A stretch of DNA of 31,744 nucleotides from assembly GCA_964575225.1 (NCBI GenBank), contig CAZNQW010000016.1, forward strand, positions 1 to 31,744, written 5' to 3'. The notes under the pieces were generated by a model. That model worked only from the letters and a program-made list of their open reading frames with translations. It made no database searches and was not told the DNA's origin. Origin of the DNA: CAZNQW01 sp964575225. Its GTDB lineage: Bacteria; Chloroflexota; Anaerolineae; JAAYZQ01. Both the position numbers and the translations under genes were made by a program. Each line of letters starts with the position of its first letter. Position 1 is the stretch's first letter. Shown piece by piece: positions 31,699 to 31,744 of this stretch.

Positions 31699-31744
31699 AG
31701 ATCGGAAGAGCGTCGTGTAGGGAAAGAGTGTAGGATAGGGTGTA
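31699..31744. other. Illumina adapter sequence at the contig end (assembly artefact)
   Basis: Bases 31699-31731 match the 33-base Illumina TruSeq read-2 adapter core (beginning AGATCGGAAGAGCGTCG). The final 13 bases (31732-31744) do not continue the adapter and have no recognisable origin. None of it should be annotated as genome. Confidence 0.95.

Overview
The window looks like one end of a contig from an uncultured, anaerobic, GC-rich bacterium, most plausibly a Chloroflexota (Anaerolineae-like) lineage. This rests on gene content and style: a MetF/MetV-HdrABC-MvhD set, a tetrahydrofolate C1 pathway, Pro/Thr-stalked surface proteins and sigma-70-type promoters. No marker gene for taxonomy is present, so the assignment is inference.

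Region 1 (1-16459, minus strand) is a long co-directional cluster, read from about 16.4 kb towards position 1. Its order is hdrA (double module), mvhD (Cys form), a very large hdrA carrying an inserted GltD-like NAD(P)H oxidoreductase domain, mvhD (predicted selenoprotein), tldD, tldE, metV, metF, an hdrC-hdrB fusion, fchA and folD (cut by the window edge). Together these look like the methyl-branch C1 enzymes plus a flavin-based electron-bifurcating or confurcating methylene-THF reductase complex. A good minus-strand promoter (16431-16459) precedes a leader of about 280 nt that contains a strong intrinsic terminator, so the cluster is probably controlled by attenuation or a riboswitch-like element. 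A second promoter (12490-12518) sits in front of the GltD-containing hdrA.

Region 2 (16474-23602) holds tgt, uppP, an orphan PstS-like lipoprotein, a convergent Rrf2-type regulator, and a divergent operon of a solo molybdenum-hydroxylase large subunit, an OsmC-like protein and a BirA-type biotin ligase. A 39-residue single-span membrane protein with its own consensus promoter follows. The Rrf2 and molybdenum-hydroxylase promoters face away from each other and their -35 boxes overlap.

Region 3 (23709-31698) encodes envelope proteins: a Pro/Thr-rich two-span membrane protein, a GT39-like glycosyltransferase, a PpiC/PrsA-type foldase lipoprotein, a TPR-like anchored protein, and three Pro/Thr-rich secreted or anchored proteins. 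Among them is a second predicted selenoprotein, an AhpE-like peroxiredoxin fused to a glutaredoxin/mycoredoxin-like domain.

Main points: two in-frame UGA codons replace conserved cysteines (MvhD and the peroxiredoxin), each followed by a SECIS-like hairpin, so the organism probably makes selenocysteine. The last 46 bases of the contig are not genomic: 31699-31731 match an Illumina adapter, and the final CDS is truncated there.
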